The notes: generated from the sequence alone by a model not told the origin. 64,000 bases of DNA from Marsupella aquatica (GCA_973895155.1 OZ316897.1:7440001-7504000); one strand, 5' to 3'; shown: positions 1 to 11,344, counted from the first letter of the stretch. Numbers and translations are program-made.

Positions 1-25
1 TGAGACCAGGGCCAAGAGAAACGAC

Positions 26-607
26 ATGTTGAGGTTGGGGAAGAGGAAAAGCCCATCCTCACCTAGCCCTACTCTTCCCCCTGACTTGGTCTCTAAGGCT
101 ATAGAGATGGTGGTAACAGAGGTGACTCAGAAATACGGGCCCATGTTGGATTCAGCAAGGAAAAATAAGGAGAAGTGTAAGATATTGGAGAAGAAGTTAC
201 GGGAGTCCCGTAAATCATTACGGGAAACCCAAGGGAGTCACGGGGCCACCGTGTCTCTGTCATTACTAACGGAAGTCTCACCTAGTCAGGGGATAGCGGG
301 AATGTCGGATATGCCACCCAGGACCGCAAACCCAGGAACCCCTTTGGCTACCGGTCAGGTCTTACCCTTGGAATTGCGAGGAGGGGAGGAAGCCGCTCTA
401 TGGAAGGACACGATCAGCCAGGGCTATGTGAGGGCCTGGCAGGCTTTAGCGGCCTTGAGGAGACGGGGGACCTCTGGCCAAACCCCGGGAAGGACTCCCC
501 CGGTACGAAGGATTGGGGTTGTTACACCCACATCATTGGGAGGCACTGGTAGTGAGGATTCTAGGGGGTGGAGTCCCGGTTCCGTGAGTGAGTCAGGAGA
601 AGACTAG
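26..607 (+). CDS. Unidentified open reading frame, possibly transposon-derived or partial
   Basis: I do not recognise this 193-codon frame. It has an ATG at 26, but the same frame is open to the left window edge, so the true start may lie outside. The N-terminal third is basic, then charged and probably coiled-coil (about residues 20-70, rich in Lys, Glu and Arg). The rest is rich in Pro, Gly, Ser and Thr, with an acidic-serine end. No zinc knuckle or enzymatic motif is visible. Just downstream (about 700-885), another frame also encodes an Arg/Glu/Ser-rich stretch that ends at a TAG, which suggests a longer protein broken by frameshifts. A gag-like or other structural transposon protein is possible but not shown. 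Confidence 0.3.
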   Translation: MLRLGKRKSPSSPSPTLPPDLVSKAIEMVVTEVTQKYGPMLDSARKNKEKCKILEKKLRESRKSLRETQGSHGATVSLSLLTEVSPSQGIAGMSDMPPRTANPGTPLATGQVLPLELRGGEEAALWKDTISQGYVRAWQALAALRRRGTSGQTPGRTPPVRRIGVVTPTSLGGTGSEDSRGWSPGSVSESGED

Positions 608-2195
608 TGAGGCATACGGACGTTGGTTGTATGGATTTTGAATTATGCAACACCTTGGATGAGGGTAATCACGGGTTTATTGGAAGGAGCTCGAGGAGCT
701 GATTCCGGCAAGGTGTGGTACGCCCAGAACGGAGCCAGGATGAGGAAGATAGGGCTCCGCGAAGTTGGTCGGTACGGGATACTGAAATGACCATAATTGG
801 GTCGTCCAGAGTCCGTTTGCGGAGCCGTTTACGGATTCGTGATCAGGAGGAGCAGAGCTATCCAGGGCTCTCCTCAGGGGAGTAGTTGGACATATTTGAG
901 GTTTCGACCATGAGTGACCCCCTCACTTCCCCGAGACTACGGATGATTACGGTTGGTACCGGCGAAGGCACCGTTGGTACCATAGTGGGCTAGGGGTTTT
1001 CATGGTGTGTGTGCCGCATGCTTTAGGTTAGTTTATCTCTTAGATGTTTTTTGGCGGCGCCGCTAGGGTTGTCGCCGTTGTTGCCATTCTGTGAGGGGTG
1101 CTTTGGTGTTTTTTTCAGTATTTAGGGGGAAGGCCCGTAGTGAGAAGGGGGGAACTCAGTCTAGTGTTGGTGTGAGGGAAGTTAGCTCATAGCCAGAAGG
1201 GAAATTAGAGCCAGAGTAGTGAGGTAGAGGTGTAGCACTTGCCCCAGTGAGGCAGGAGTTGGGCAGATGGCAGGAGGCCGGGTTGTCCTTGCAATGTGTT
1301 ACCACTTTTTGCCAAAAGATATGGATTTGGTTTGATTCCTCAAGTTTTGGTGTGGCGTTATCTTTTCCGGCTCACGATTGTGTTCTTTCCCAAGAAGTGT
1401 CTAAGGAATACTTGCACGGATTGGTTGACCATGTGAGTAGGGGGGGTGGTGACAACACTCCACCAGCAACCAGTAGGAGTGTGTGTGTGTGTGGCGTAGT
1501 CCATGGGACTAGATCAAAAGCAGCGGGACTAGTCGGTAGACTTGATCAAAAACTACATTTCCGGGAGTGGAAATAAACATACTCATCCTACATGCAATAG
1601 AATCCTAATAGCGTCCCTCCACGTTCCCGTCACACGATAACAAACAATTTTAGTAGGAGTAAATACGTATTTTTTGTGTAAATTGTTTGTTAAGCAGGTG
1701 ACAAGACCAGAGATCATTTTTTCAACGGTGTGAGCTGTGCGGTGCGGGAGGTGTCGCATGTTGTACTCAAGTTGAAGGTTGAAGCGAGTTGGTCATTTCG
1801 GTAGTTGGATTGTTGTCGAGTTGTTACCGAGTGTGATGTGACGAGTGAAGGAGGCGTTAAGGTTTTTTCACAAGCTATGGAGCTTGTTCCCATCTGAACC
1901 GGGTTTCTCTTTGTGACGTTCGACTCGGTGGAAGAAACGCGAAGTGCTACGGCTCAACGGATTGATCGCGGCGAGGCGGTCATTTTGAGCCCGGGTTTGG
2001 CACTTGACGCGGAGTGAAGGCAACGCGGTGGAAGTTTTTTCTCTGCTGGAGCTGCAGACTGTGCCGGTGCAATTCGACAACATTACCCGTCGGCCGCGTT
2101 CACTTTCCTCGCTTAAAACAACAGCTTATTAAGTGAGTTTTTCATTCTTGTTTTTCTGGGGGAGTTTTTTGGTTTTATAGGGGGTTTGTAACCCC
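608..2195. other. No confident gene; GT-rich spacer
   Basis: The stretch contains short broken frames, including a possible continuation of the charged coding-like sequence to about 885, and one 109-codon frame at 1247-1576 with a short GT microsatellite near 1481-1493. None resembles a known protein. I see no promoter or RNA gene here. Confidence 0.4.
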
Positions 2196-2580
2196 TTGTG
2201 TGTGTACATACACACAACCCCCGGCCCCGTGTACTTGAGTTACCCCCCCCGCACTCCCGTTCTTGTAGGCGCTGCGGCGCCTCATGCAGTGCCGGCTGGC
2301 GCTATAAGCGCAACCAAGGCTGTCCCTCTTGCCCTCGCCCTTCGCGCGCCCTTTGCCCTTTGTGCGCTTGCTCCTCCCTCCCTCTGGCTCCTTTAACGTG
2401 ACCCCGTGGCCACGTTACGCCCACGACCCCACGCATGCCCTGCCACCCCGGTTCAGTCCCACTTGCACACGGCAGCCCGCAGGCCGCCTGCCTCGCCCTC
2501 CACGCCAAGTTTACTCCCCGGCCCGAGCCCGCGCCTGTACCAGGCAGCATACGGCCGCCTGTACCCTGGCCTTCAGGGAT
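2196..2580. other. GC-rich, C-biased island with a perfect inverted repeat
   Basis: Base composition changes sharply from AT-rich flanks to a C-rich plus strand with several CpG and CCC runs. All three forward frames are partly open here, as expected from a C-rich composition and not from coding. A perfect 7-bp inverted repeat (TAACGTG at 2394-2400, CACGTTA at 2411-2417, 10-base loop) carries ACGT cores, the centre of plant G-box-like elements. A TG/CA near-palindrome lies at about 2200-2217. It could be an old LTR or a promoter fragment, but neither is shown. Confidence 0.4.
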
Positions 2581-3130
2581 ACACTTCTACCCCATACAAG
2601 GTGTATTTGTTATTTGGGGGGCGTTTGGACCCCCTTTAAGGCCTTTTTTTGTCTCTTTTTCTTCTCATTGGTTCTCCTTATGTGCCGGGATCTATCGCCC
2701 TCCGTTTTAATTGCTCTGACAGAGGGAACGGCCCCCTATAAGACCTGTCAAACTATGCAGGAATATTCCCAAAAAACAGAGAGCTATTTTTTGGCCGTCT
2801 GACAAAGATTCCGTCCGCCAAATGGTAACTTTTTTGGTTCTTTTTGGGCAAGATCGTAACCACTGGAGTTAGCAACGTGGCGCACCGATCACATTGCAAT
2901 TCCAACGACGGGTTGTACTTGGTATTTTGGTTATTCCCTGAGGTGGTCAAAATGGGGGAGTTTCCCAAGGTTTTACCCACCCCGACCAAAATTTGAATAA
3001 CTTTTCAGTCAAATTTCAATTTTTATTTTGGCTTTCAGTATTGGACTCCTAGCTTGGTGGGCTACGTACACGGTGGTGTTGAGTTTTATGAGAAGTTTCA
3101 AAAAAAGACATTTTTTCGTGATTTTCTCAT
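2581..3130. other. Spacer before the copia gag start; no LTR recognised
   Basis: A 5' LTR followed by a tRNA-Met primer-binding site would be expected upstream of the copia gag start at 3131. I find neither the 3' LTR start sequence (TGTTAGATATTG) nor a TGGTATCAGAGC-like site here. The region is T-rich with no credible frame. Confidence 0.5.
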
Positions 3131-4395
3131 ATGAGTGACTCGAAGAATACTAGAAGAATTGGCTTCGGTAGAGCTTCAGGATGGCGACGGTCAGACAAAG
3201 AGTCTAAGGAGGAGCTGCTACCGTTTGAGGAGGAACAAGTTTCACCGGTACGATCACCGGTGCGACGTTCAGTGGAGGAAGCTGTTCTACCACCAGAGCT
3301 GTCGGTAGTGGGGAAGAAGAGGGAAATGGCTAGATTTGAAGGAGTGAAGTTTGAGGTGGAGAAGTACGATGGTCGTACTGATTACTTGCTCTGTGAGAAG
3401 CAAGTGAAGGGTGTTCTACGGGCCATGGGCTTAGCTCATCTGCTTTCTTCCAAGAGCAGTATGATGGAGAGGAGGAGCTTTTTGTGAAGCAATGGAAATA
3501 GGAGATAAGTAATCTCATCAGTTATCAGTCACTTTCATCAGTGTACCTGATATCAGCTGCCACCTCATCGCAGAGAGGCCACCAAGTTGCGATGCGAAAA
3601 AGAAAAAAAATGAAGAAAAAAAATCATTGAATTTTTCTTCAAAATTTGAAGGAAAACTAATTTTTTTCAAATTTTTTTTCGCCATGAGGCGTCCGTACCG
3701 TACGGACACCTATCTCGGCGAGCCCAGCCGAGATGGGAAAAAAACCCTGGAAATAGGAGCAGTGATTGCTGTCAATGCAATGATTATGCGGATTGTGCGT
3801 CACTGTTCAAGGCTCTAAGAGAGAAGTACTACTGGGAAGATGTGTCAGACCGGCTGTACAAGAAGTCTCTCTTGATGAGCCTCAGGCTCAAGGAAGGGAG
3901 CAAACTGTAGGATCACCATGAGTTTGACAGTCTAGCGGTGGATCTGTCAAACCTAGGTAAGGGAGTTGAAGATGAGGATAAGGCCTTGCTTCTGCTAAGC
4001 TCCTTACCGCCATCTTATCAGGGCTTGAAACAGGTGCTCTTGTACAAAGATCTGAAGTCCATTTTGTATAATGAGGTGGTGAGCTCTTTACTGTCTAATG
4101 ATGCTCAAAAGAAGCTGGGTCAATCACAGACAGCATCTTCTTCTGGCACTGCGCTGAACGTGAACCGTGGAAGACCAGTGTAGCGCACAAATGGGCAAAA
4201 CAAGTTTAGATCTACATCACGGGGGAGATCTAAATCCAAAGGGAAATTGCAAGAGAAGAAGCCTCTTGCATGTTGGAGATGTGGCAAGCTTGGCCACATG
4301 AAAAGGGATTGTCGAGTAAAGGACCCTACTGCATCAGCTAATGCGGCATCGAGCGCATCTGAGGTAGATTTACTCGATGATGATGACATATTGTG
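3131..4395 (+). pseudogene. Copia gag (UBN2-type capsid plus CCHC zinc knuckle), broken
   Basis: Gag would form the particle shell and package element RNA. The frame opens at ATG 3131. A capsid-start motif (KYDGRTDYLLCEKQVKGVL) lies at about 3361-3417. The frame shifts near 3462, where the downstream reading QYDGEEELFVKQW continues in another phase, and is then split by an insertion at 3505-3747. The capsid core resumes around 3830-4100 with the typical LLLLSSLPPSY motif. A stop at 3908-3910 interrupts it, and a TAG follows at 4181-4183. A CCHC knuckle, CWRCGKLGHMKRDC, is encoded at 4271-4312. Confidence 0.88.
3505..3747. mobile_element. 243-bp insertion in copia gag with 12-bp flanking repeat
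   Basis: The 12-bp sequence TGGAAATAGGAG occurs at 3493-3504 and again at 3748-3759, on either side of unrelated DNA that interrupts gag. This looks like a target-site duplication. The insert holds A-rich runs (about 3597-3626), T-rich runs (about 3660-3680), a near-palindrome GTCCGTAC-C-GTACGGAC (about 3689-3705) and an inverted pair TCTCGGC/GCCGAGA just after it. The duplication length suits a SINE-like retroposon. The folding potential also allows a foldback MITE. It carries no coding capacity. Confidence 0.6.
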
Positions 4396-4426
4396 ATGCC
4401 AAGGTTATGCTCTCAACGTAGTGTCA

Positions 4427-5720
4427 TATCCTGGTAGTGATGACTGGATTCTAGATAGTGCATGTACTTTTCACATTTGCTCTAGGAGAGATTTTTTCAG
4501 TTCTTACACGGTTTCCAACGGGTCAATGTTGATGGGAAATGGAATCCCATGTCAAGTAGTTGGACTTGGATCTGTTAGATTTTAGATGTTTGATGGTGCA
4601 GTAAGAACGTTGAGGACTGTGAGACATATTCCCAACATGATGAAAAATCTCATTTCACTTGGAGTTTTAGAAGCAAATGGCCATCAATGGAGTTCTGCTA
4701 ATGGTGTCCTTCAGGTTTCAACTGGTACTAAAATTGTATTGAAAGAAAAGAGATATAATAATCTATACGTTTTGGAGGGCAGTGTAGTCTGTGATGAAGC
4801 CAATGTAACTTTATCTCATGAGGAGATGGCCCGGCTGTGGCACTTCCGTTTGGGCCACATGAGTGAAAAAGGTTTGGCTATTCTTCAGAAAAAAGGATTA
4901 CTTTCTAATTTGCAATCTTGTAAGCTGGAATTCTATGAGCATTGTGTGCTTGGGAAGCAGCATAGGAAACCCTTCGAAGTTGGAACTCACACCAGCAAAG
5001 AGGTACTTGAGTATGTACATAGTGATGTGTGGGGTCCAGCCCCTACTCCCTCACATTCTGGATGGTTATACTATGTCACGTTCATAGACGATTACTCAAG
5101 GTATGTGTGGATATACTTTCTACACAATAAGTCTGATGTTTTTGCCACTTTTAAGGAGTGGAAAGCCCAAGTTGAGAATCAGACTGGTAATAAGGTGAGA
5201 TATCTTCGATCGGATAATGGCAGTGAATACAGTTCTGGGGAATTTGGAACGTATTGTAAGGAGCGAGTGATTACCCGCCATCTCATAACAAGTTATACTC
5301 CTCAACAGAATGGTGTTTCTGAGAGACTCAACCGAACACTATTGGACCGCTCGAGAAGTATGTTGAGTCAATCATGCTTACCATATGAGTTTTGGGCTGA
5401 AACTGTTAACACTGCAGCTTATTTGGTAAATTTTTCTCCATCCAGTTCTATTGGATTTTAGACGCCATTTGAAATGAGGTACGGGCGTCCAGCAGATTAC
5501 TCACATCTGAGGATTTTTGGATGTGATGCTTATGTGATGCTTACACCTTCCGAGCTTCGATCCAAGCTGGAGTCCAAGTCGAAGGAATGCATTTCCTTGG
5601 CTATCAAAAAGGTGTGAAGGGTTATAGGTTATGGGATCCAGTAACCTATAAACTAATTGTCAGTAGAGATGTGTCCTTTAATGAATCCAGATCATCAAAG
5701 GAGGGGGAGAGTTCTGAGGA
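4427..5720 (+). pseudogene. Copia protease and integrase region, broken
   Basis: The aspartic protease active-site region reads DDWILDSACTFH (about 4438-4473), with DSA in place of the common DSG; a TAG at 4583-4585 follows. The integrase zinc-binding region includes LWHFRLGH (about 4837) and a Cys pair near 4918-4950. The DDE catalytic core is visible as HSDVWGP, LRSDNGSEY and GVSERLNRT, so all three acidic residues remain in the reading. A TAG at 5459-5461 and a one-base loss near 5590 break it before the C-terminal motif (FLGYQKGVKGYRLWDP) at about 5590-5640. It once joined element cDNA to the host chromosome. Confidence 0.92.
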
Positions 5721-5889
5721 CTCCCATACTGACAAGGGGAATCTCCCATCCCAGACTAGGTTGAGAGGGAGATTAGTCATGATGTTGTTCATGACAGGAG
5801 AGATGGAGAAGCTCCGGGCTTGGAGCTGGTTCCTATGATGGAACAAGAGGAGCAGTTTGTTGTTGGGGTACCTCAAATTCAACCAGCAG

Positions 5890-7614
5890 CAAAAGCAGAT
5901 TAGCCTGAGTCATCTACTAGAAGAACTTACAGTCATTCTACTAGAGCTCCTACCAGGTATGGTCAATGGGCAGACTCATCTAAGCTAGATGATATTGACA
6001 TTGCACCTGATGATGATGATATGACTTTGATCTTGGAAGAAGGAGAGCCTTCTTCGTATAGTGAGGCTTGTGCTTCTGAGCAAAAGCATGAGTGGAATGC
6101 AGCAATGCAGAGGGAGTTACAATTTTTGAGTAACAATAAGACATGGGAGCTGGTGGAGCTTCCAAGAGGTCAGCAAGTGGTGGACAGCAAGTGGATTTAC
6201 AAGTTGAAGGACAGTCCTTCAGAGGGTGGAGATAAGATCTACAAGGCAAGGCTTGTTACCAAGGGATTCACTCACGAGAAAGGAGTGAATTACAATGAGG
6301 TCTTTTCACCGGTGGCTAAGTATTCCACAATTCGGATCTTGTGTCAGCTTGTTGTGTTTTTTGATCTGGTGATAGATCAGATGGATGTTGTTACTGCTTT
6401 TCTCTATGGCAACTTGGAAGAGATGATCTTCATGAGATAGCCAGTAGGCTTTATGAAGAAGGGCCAAGAGAACTTAGTTTGCAGATTGCTGAAGTTCTTG
6501 TATGGATTGAAGCAATCTCCCAGACAGTGGAACAAGCGGTTTGATGATTTCATGTTTGCTCAAGGTTTTATAAGGATGGTGTATGATCCTTGTGTGTATA
6601 TGAAATCAGTCAAGAATGATGTATTGGTTTCATCATTTTGGTTATCTATGTGGATGACATGCTGATTGTGGCTAAAGATCAATCTGAGGTTGAAAAACTC
6701 AAGGCAAAATTGAGTTTTGAATTTAGGATGAAAGATCTTGGTAAGGCCAAGAGGATCTTAGGGATGGAGATTTTTACGAACTTTGATACTGGACAGTTGT
6801 GCTTGAGTCAAGGCCAGTATGCGAGGAACGTACTTGCATGATTCAACATGGAAAACTGTAAGCCAGTGAGTATTCCTTTAGCTTCACATTTCAAGTTATC
6901 ATCGGCTTTCTCTCCTACGGATGCTATGGAGAAGGTCTGATGGCTAAGATTCCTTATAAGCAAGAAGTAGGCAATCTGATGTATTTGATGACTTGTACTA
7001 GGCCTGACTTGGCCCTAGCGATGGGCAAGGTTAGCAGATTCATGTCAAATCCAGGGAAGGTACATTGGAAAGCTGTGAAATGGATTCTCAGGTATCTGAA
7101 GGGTACACAGGACTATGGATTACTATTTGATGCCAAATCAGATAGAACATTAGTTGGCTATGTAGATTCTGACTATGGAGGCTGTCTGGATACAAGGAGG
7201 TCTACAACTAGGTTTGTATTTACTCTTGGAGGAGGATGTATCAGTTGGAAATCTACCTTGCAGAAGTGTATATCTCAGTCTACTACAAAAGTAGAGTATG
7301 TTGTAGCAGTAGAAGCAGCAAAGGAAGAAATTTGGTTGGACAAGTTGATCGCGAAGATGGGTTTAGAGGATGGCAAAATGTCTCTAAACTGTGATAGCCA
7401 GAGTGCTCTTCATTTGGATGCTAACCAGGTGATGGATAGCAGGGTGAAGCACATTAATATCAGGTCCCATTTTATCAGGCAAGCAGTGTCTGATAAAACT
7501 TTTGAGCTAGTCAAGATTGATGGAAAGCTCAATCCTGCTGATTCCTTTACCAGAGTGATTCCTTTGGAGAGTTTCTCAAGACACCGTGCTACTTTGCAGG
7601 TTTTGCAGTTGTAA
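5890..7614 (+). pseudogene. Copia reverse transcriptase and RNase H, broken
   Basis: The reverse transcriptase begins with the copia motif EWNAAMQRELQFLSNNKTWELV (positions 6092-6157; split here as EWNAAMQRELQ and FLSNNKTWELV). It continues through QMDVVTAFLYGNL and KFLYGLKQSPRQWNKRFDDF, then the catalytic YVDDML motif at about 6646-6663, which follows a frameshift near 6630. The RNase H part (6940-7614) keeps its acidic motifs VDSDYGG, VEYVV and NCDSQSALHL. Stops lie at 6438-6440, about 6839 and just before 6940. Activity is impossible without repair. Confidence 0.93.
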
Positions 7615-7801
7615 TGCAAGTAAAGTTATTTAGCAATGTGTGATTATTTGTGTATGGATTACTCATTCCAGTTTGGCTACGACTTAGTTCTAGTTAACCC
7701 TTGTGGTTTTTAGGGGGAGACATGTTTAGGTGATTGTCTAGAACTTCTCACTGAGGATTCCATATGGTAGCATTCATTAGTCCAGTCCCCAAGACAAGAG
7801 T

Positions 7802-7813
7802 CAAAGGGGAGTT
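7802..7813 (+). other. Polypurine tract of the copia element
   Basis: The purine run CAAAGGGGAG ends directly before TGTTAGATATTG, the usual arrangement of plus-strand primer and 3' LTR start in copia elements. It lies about 190 bp after the RNase H stop. Confidence 0.7.
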
Positions 7814-8213
7814 TGTTAGATATTGCTCTAGTCTTGTGACTCATGAGCTAACCACAGTTAGTCTAACTCGAGTTAGGACTTAGCTAATGTTAGCAGTAGT
7901 GCTCTTGTGTATTAAGCCAAGGCTGATGCCAGACCCTGGGTGGAACTTAGGCTCATTGTTACGGAGCTAGTTGAGAAATAGGGAGAGCTTGTGTTGTGGA
8001 TGCTTGGTATGGCCTAGAGTGCAGTAAAGCTCTTGTGTGTTCCCGTGGACATAGCCTCATGTGGACGTGAACCACGTATCTCTCTATGTCGACTCTTGTG
8101 CGTTGGACGGTTCATGGGCTTGCAGTTGCGAATGTCGTCTATGCTCAACAGGTTGAGCAGATTGAAGGCAGGGCGGACCATGTGCACAGTCCCTGCAAAT
8201 TTTACTTGAAACC
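7814..8213 (+). repeat. 3' LTR of the copia element (right end uncertain)
   Basis: The left boundary is set by the polypurine tract and the TG start. The LTR holds a perfect 14-bp palindrome, CTAACTCGAGTTAG (7863-7876). No partner LTR was found to fix the right end, so about 8213 is an estimate. Confidence 0.55.
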
Positions 8214-8304
8214 TTTTTGAGTAAAGACTACTTGTATCTTTTTGTTTTTTTGTTTTTGTTTTGTTTTTGGAGACCTCATAATTATGCCTACTAATTTTGG
8301 GGAC

Positions 8305-8417
8305 TCTAATGTTCTTATAAGTCTCAAAATTTGATTTAAAGAATACTATTGTTCTTCTCAGAAATTTCTTAAGTCTTTCTTTTGAACCAATAAAATGACC
8401 CCTATACTTTGTCGCAC
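8305..8417 (+). repeat. Dispersed repeat family R1, copy 1 (partial)
   Basis: This resembles, in the same orientation, the right half of the repeat at 56705-56990. Shared blocks are a CTTATAA-CTCAAAAT-GATT stretch, then GTTCTTC, then an ending of the type ATACTTTGTCGCACG versus ATACTTATTCGCCCG. It is judged by eye and diverged. It lies just beyond the copia LTR. Confidence 0.5.
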
Positions 8418-9735
8418 GTGATGTGTCATTTTTGTGGAAGTGAAACCCCTGAGGATACAACACGGGTTGAGGCTAGCTAATACTGAGTTGCCACATGACA
8501 ACGAGAACCCCTATACAAGGTAATCCTGACCCAATTACAAAAGGGGGGATGGATTGATAAGTTACTTTTGCAATGCTTGTGTGCACCTGTACGGTAAGAC
8601 TCAAAAAGCAGGACAGCCAGGCTACAAGGACAAGGAGCCCCCCAAAGTTCTTATTTGAAAGAGAAAACTTCTCGGGTGCTTTTTTCTGCGGTTTGCATCA
8701 GGTCTTTTATTGTTCGCGGAGACCTAACCTGGGTTAGCCATGGATTGAAACAGCTACATTCTGTACTCAATTTATGGATCTCTTTGCCCCTTCGTCCAAA
8801 ACAGAGTGTCAATCTAATCGATAAAATACAAGAATGGCAACAAATCTAAGCCTAAGCTTGTCACTATTTGGAAAGCGGAATCATTTTGTATTAAATCAAA
8901 AGAGAAATGATTCCATGTTCTTCTTTGGATTTTGAAAAAGTAGCTTTATGAATCCCAGAAAGAGTACATATATAGAAAACAAAAACATAAAGTTACAAGA
9001 AATTAATATGGTTGACGAGTGGGGCCCCATTAAAATTATGACGCGAGGAGAATACAATAAAACTTTACGAATCTTCATTACAGGTGTTGTGCTCCTTTTC
9101 GCAAGCCGACGACTAATCATTATTGTACAGGTCTTGGTTTGCTACAAGACAAAATGTTGAAACTGTCAACTCGGTTCTGCTTGTCAATGTAATAACTTAT
9201 TTCCTTCCTTTTTTGAAAATGGGTGAAGACTTTTTTTAATTAAAAGGAAAACCAATCAACCAAATCCCGGGTTTATATGTTTCTGTATTTATGAGAGTTA
9301 CTACATTGGCATCTTTTCGGGTAGAAATTGCTAACTTGTCATATTTTTTGCTTTATTAGTAATTTATCACTTTTTTTCCTCACGGGTAAGTTAACCATGT
9401 AAAATTAAGCTGAGATGATCCAACGGTCAAGTTTGCAAGATCCAACAAAATTAAACGATTCAAAGCTTGCTCTCCATTTGATTTCCTGCAGCCGCAACTA
9501 ATATTTTCTCTCAGAGACCAGTCCTGTGAACCTACTGTCTTCTGGACCCTCTGGCAGGTAGTCTACACATATGTAATCTTAAGGTATCACTTCCCTTGGT
9601 AAAAATGAGGCCCAAGTTTCTAGATTTCTCTCCTCTCCTAGGTGTTATTGTCTGTAACTTGGAGCTCACATTTCAGGTACTCAAGCCCTCAATTTGGGCT
9701 GCCACTGAGCTCGGCCGGGCTTGGCTTCCCCTAGA
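8418..9735. other. No gene seen; AT-rich spacer
   Basis: I see only short random frames and homopolymer runs. No promoter, RNA gene or transposon domain can be supported. Confidence 0.5.
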
Positions 9736-10312
9736 CTATGCCCACACTGCTTTCCGCCAAAGTCGCCACCCTCAATCATCTTTTCAAAGACAAAAAGTTC
9801 AAATTTCAGCTGCATGTGTGGCAGACCACATTTTTTGACATTTAAGTTCATTTTGATTCATTTTTTCTTGTTTCTTCTCCGGAGAGAGACTGCAAGGCTC
9901 CCCATTGAACTGACACTAAACTCTCCTTGCCTATGCCCACACTCTTTGTTCCCCCTAAGTTGCAGCCCTCAATCAAGTCTTTAAAAAGAAGAATGTTGAA
10001 ATGTGTAACTTCAATCACTTTTCTTAGAAAGAAGAATGTTGAAATGTTTACACATTTCAATTACATGGATGGCAGACTGCATTTTTCACATTTGTAATTC
10101 ATTTTGAATTGTACTTGCTTGTTTCTCTTGGGAAGATCAAGAGAATTTGTGCTTATGTCCACACTCCCTTTCCCCAAAGCTGCAGCCCTAAATTTTCATT
10201 TGTTTCTATATAATTTCAATTGCATATTTGACCCCATTCCACAGATTGTGTCATCTTCATTTGTTTTTGCTGGTTTCTTCTCAGGAGAAAGGCTGCAAGG
10301 CTCCCCATTGAT
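9736..10312. repeat. Three degenerate tandem copies, period about 195-222 bp
   Basis: Each unit starts with a CTATGCCCACACT-like block (9736, 9931, 10153). It then has a variant of CAAAG-TGCAGCCCT, a GGCAGACTGCATTTTTCACA-like block and a CTTGTTTCTTCTC block, and ends with CTGCAAGGCTCCCCATTGA (present in units 1 and 3). Unit 2 contains a further internal duplication of AGAAGAATGTTGAAATGT (9987 and 10030). No coding function is evident. Confidence 0.7.
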
Positions 10313-11344
10313 AGTGAGCTCTGCACTCACTTCAAGGGGTATTCACATCAAGTTTTCAGGCATTTGTTTTTCTTCAAAATGGCTTGTTGTCAATAGAAGA
10401 CGAAGGGGCTATTTTGAGTAGTTTTAGGTCAAATTGTTGTGACAACTGTGACTGGGAGAGCACAATCTTGTGGCATGGTACTTGATGATGACAAGGTGGA
10501 TACTGCATGGAGGCTTTAACAGGTTTTGCTAAAGTGTCGTGGTCTATGGTGACTTAAATTGTTAGAGTCTACATTTGTGCTATGGGGAAATCAACTGGAA
10601 AGGAAGCCCTATACCGGTCAGAAAATGAGGTGGGTGTTAATCTGAGATCAATTCTGTCCAAGGGAACATGCAAATCCAGCCTTTGAAATTGTCTCCAGTT
10701 AATTGTGGTTCACTTAAAGAACAAAAAGAGTGGAAAATTTACTAATTACACAAAAAAGGTGGCAAGTTAGTAATTTGGCAAAAAAAGGTGGCAATGTAGA
10801 CATTCTCAAATTTTGTACATTTCATATAAATTCTTAGAACTATTAAACCTATCCTTATACTGCAGTCTACTTTCGTGAGTCTTTGGTGCAACTTTGAACC
10901 AAAACTTTCAAAAAACTTCTTATTGTGCACTAGCCTTAAACGCATGATGCCTTTGCATATGAGTTTGAACCTTTGACCAAGTCTACACCATGTATGGTAA
11001 CCATGTAATCAACGTTAGAAGACACTTGTCCAAATGCTGTGCACAGCATTTCAAGTTCTAGAATCTTTTTCCTCCTCCCCGCCATTGAGAATAATTTCAT
11101 GAGTTTGGCAATCAAGAGATGAGGGAGCACAATGCACACCTCTGTTCTTGAATTCACTTATGGCTTGCGATGGCAGTGAATTTGTGAATGAAAGATGTGG
11201 AGACTTGGACATTGGGATAGAAATCAGATCAGGAATGAAAGGGAAGGGAATTGAAGGCGATGTCGGAATATAGTTATCTTATTTATTTATGAGAACTCCA
11301 GGCCAGAAGAAGTTTGTCTTTTGGATTTTGGTTCTCTCTTTGTA
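10313..11344. other. No gene seen
   Basis: The spacer has short frames only. It ends where the enolase-like fragment begins. Confidence 0.5.

Larger units (their letters stand above)
3131..8213 (+). mobile_element. Degenerate Ty1/copia LTR retrotransposon
   Basis: The domain order gag, zinc knuckle, protease, integrase, reverse transcriptase, RNase H, polypurine tract, LTR is that of Ty1/copia (integrase before reverse transcriptase). The element is dead. In-frame stops occur at 4583-4585, 5459-5461, about 5901, 6438-6440 and about 6839. Frameshifts occur near 3462, 5590, 5840-6020, 6630 and 6850-6940, and gag carries a 243-bp insertion. The 5' LTR is not recognisable and the 3' LTR end (about 8213) is a guess, so the element is probably 5'-truncated. 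The number of lesions implies an old insertion. Confidence 0.93.

Noticed and set aside
2329-2802. Pro/Arg/Cys-rich plus-strand frames in the GC-rich island as genes
   Set aside because: All three forward frames are open because of C-rich composition. None has ordered motifs.
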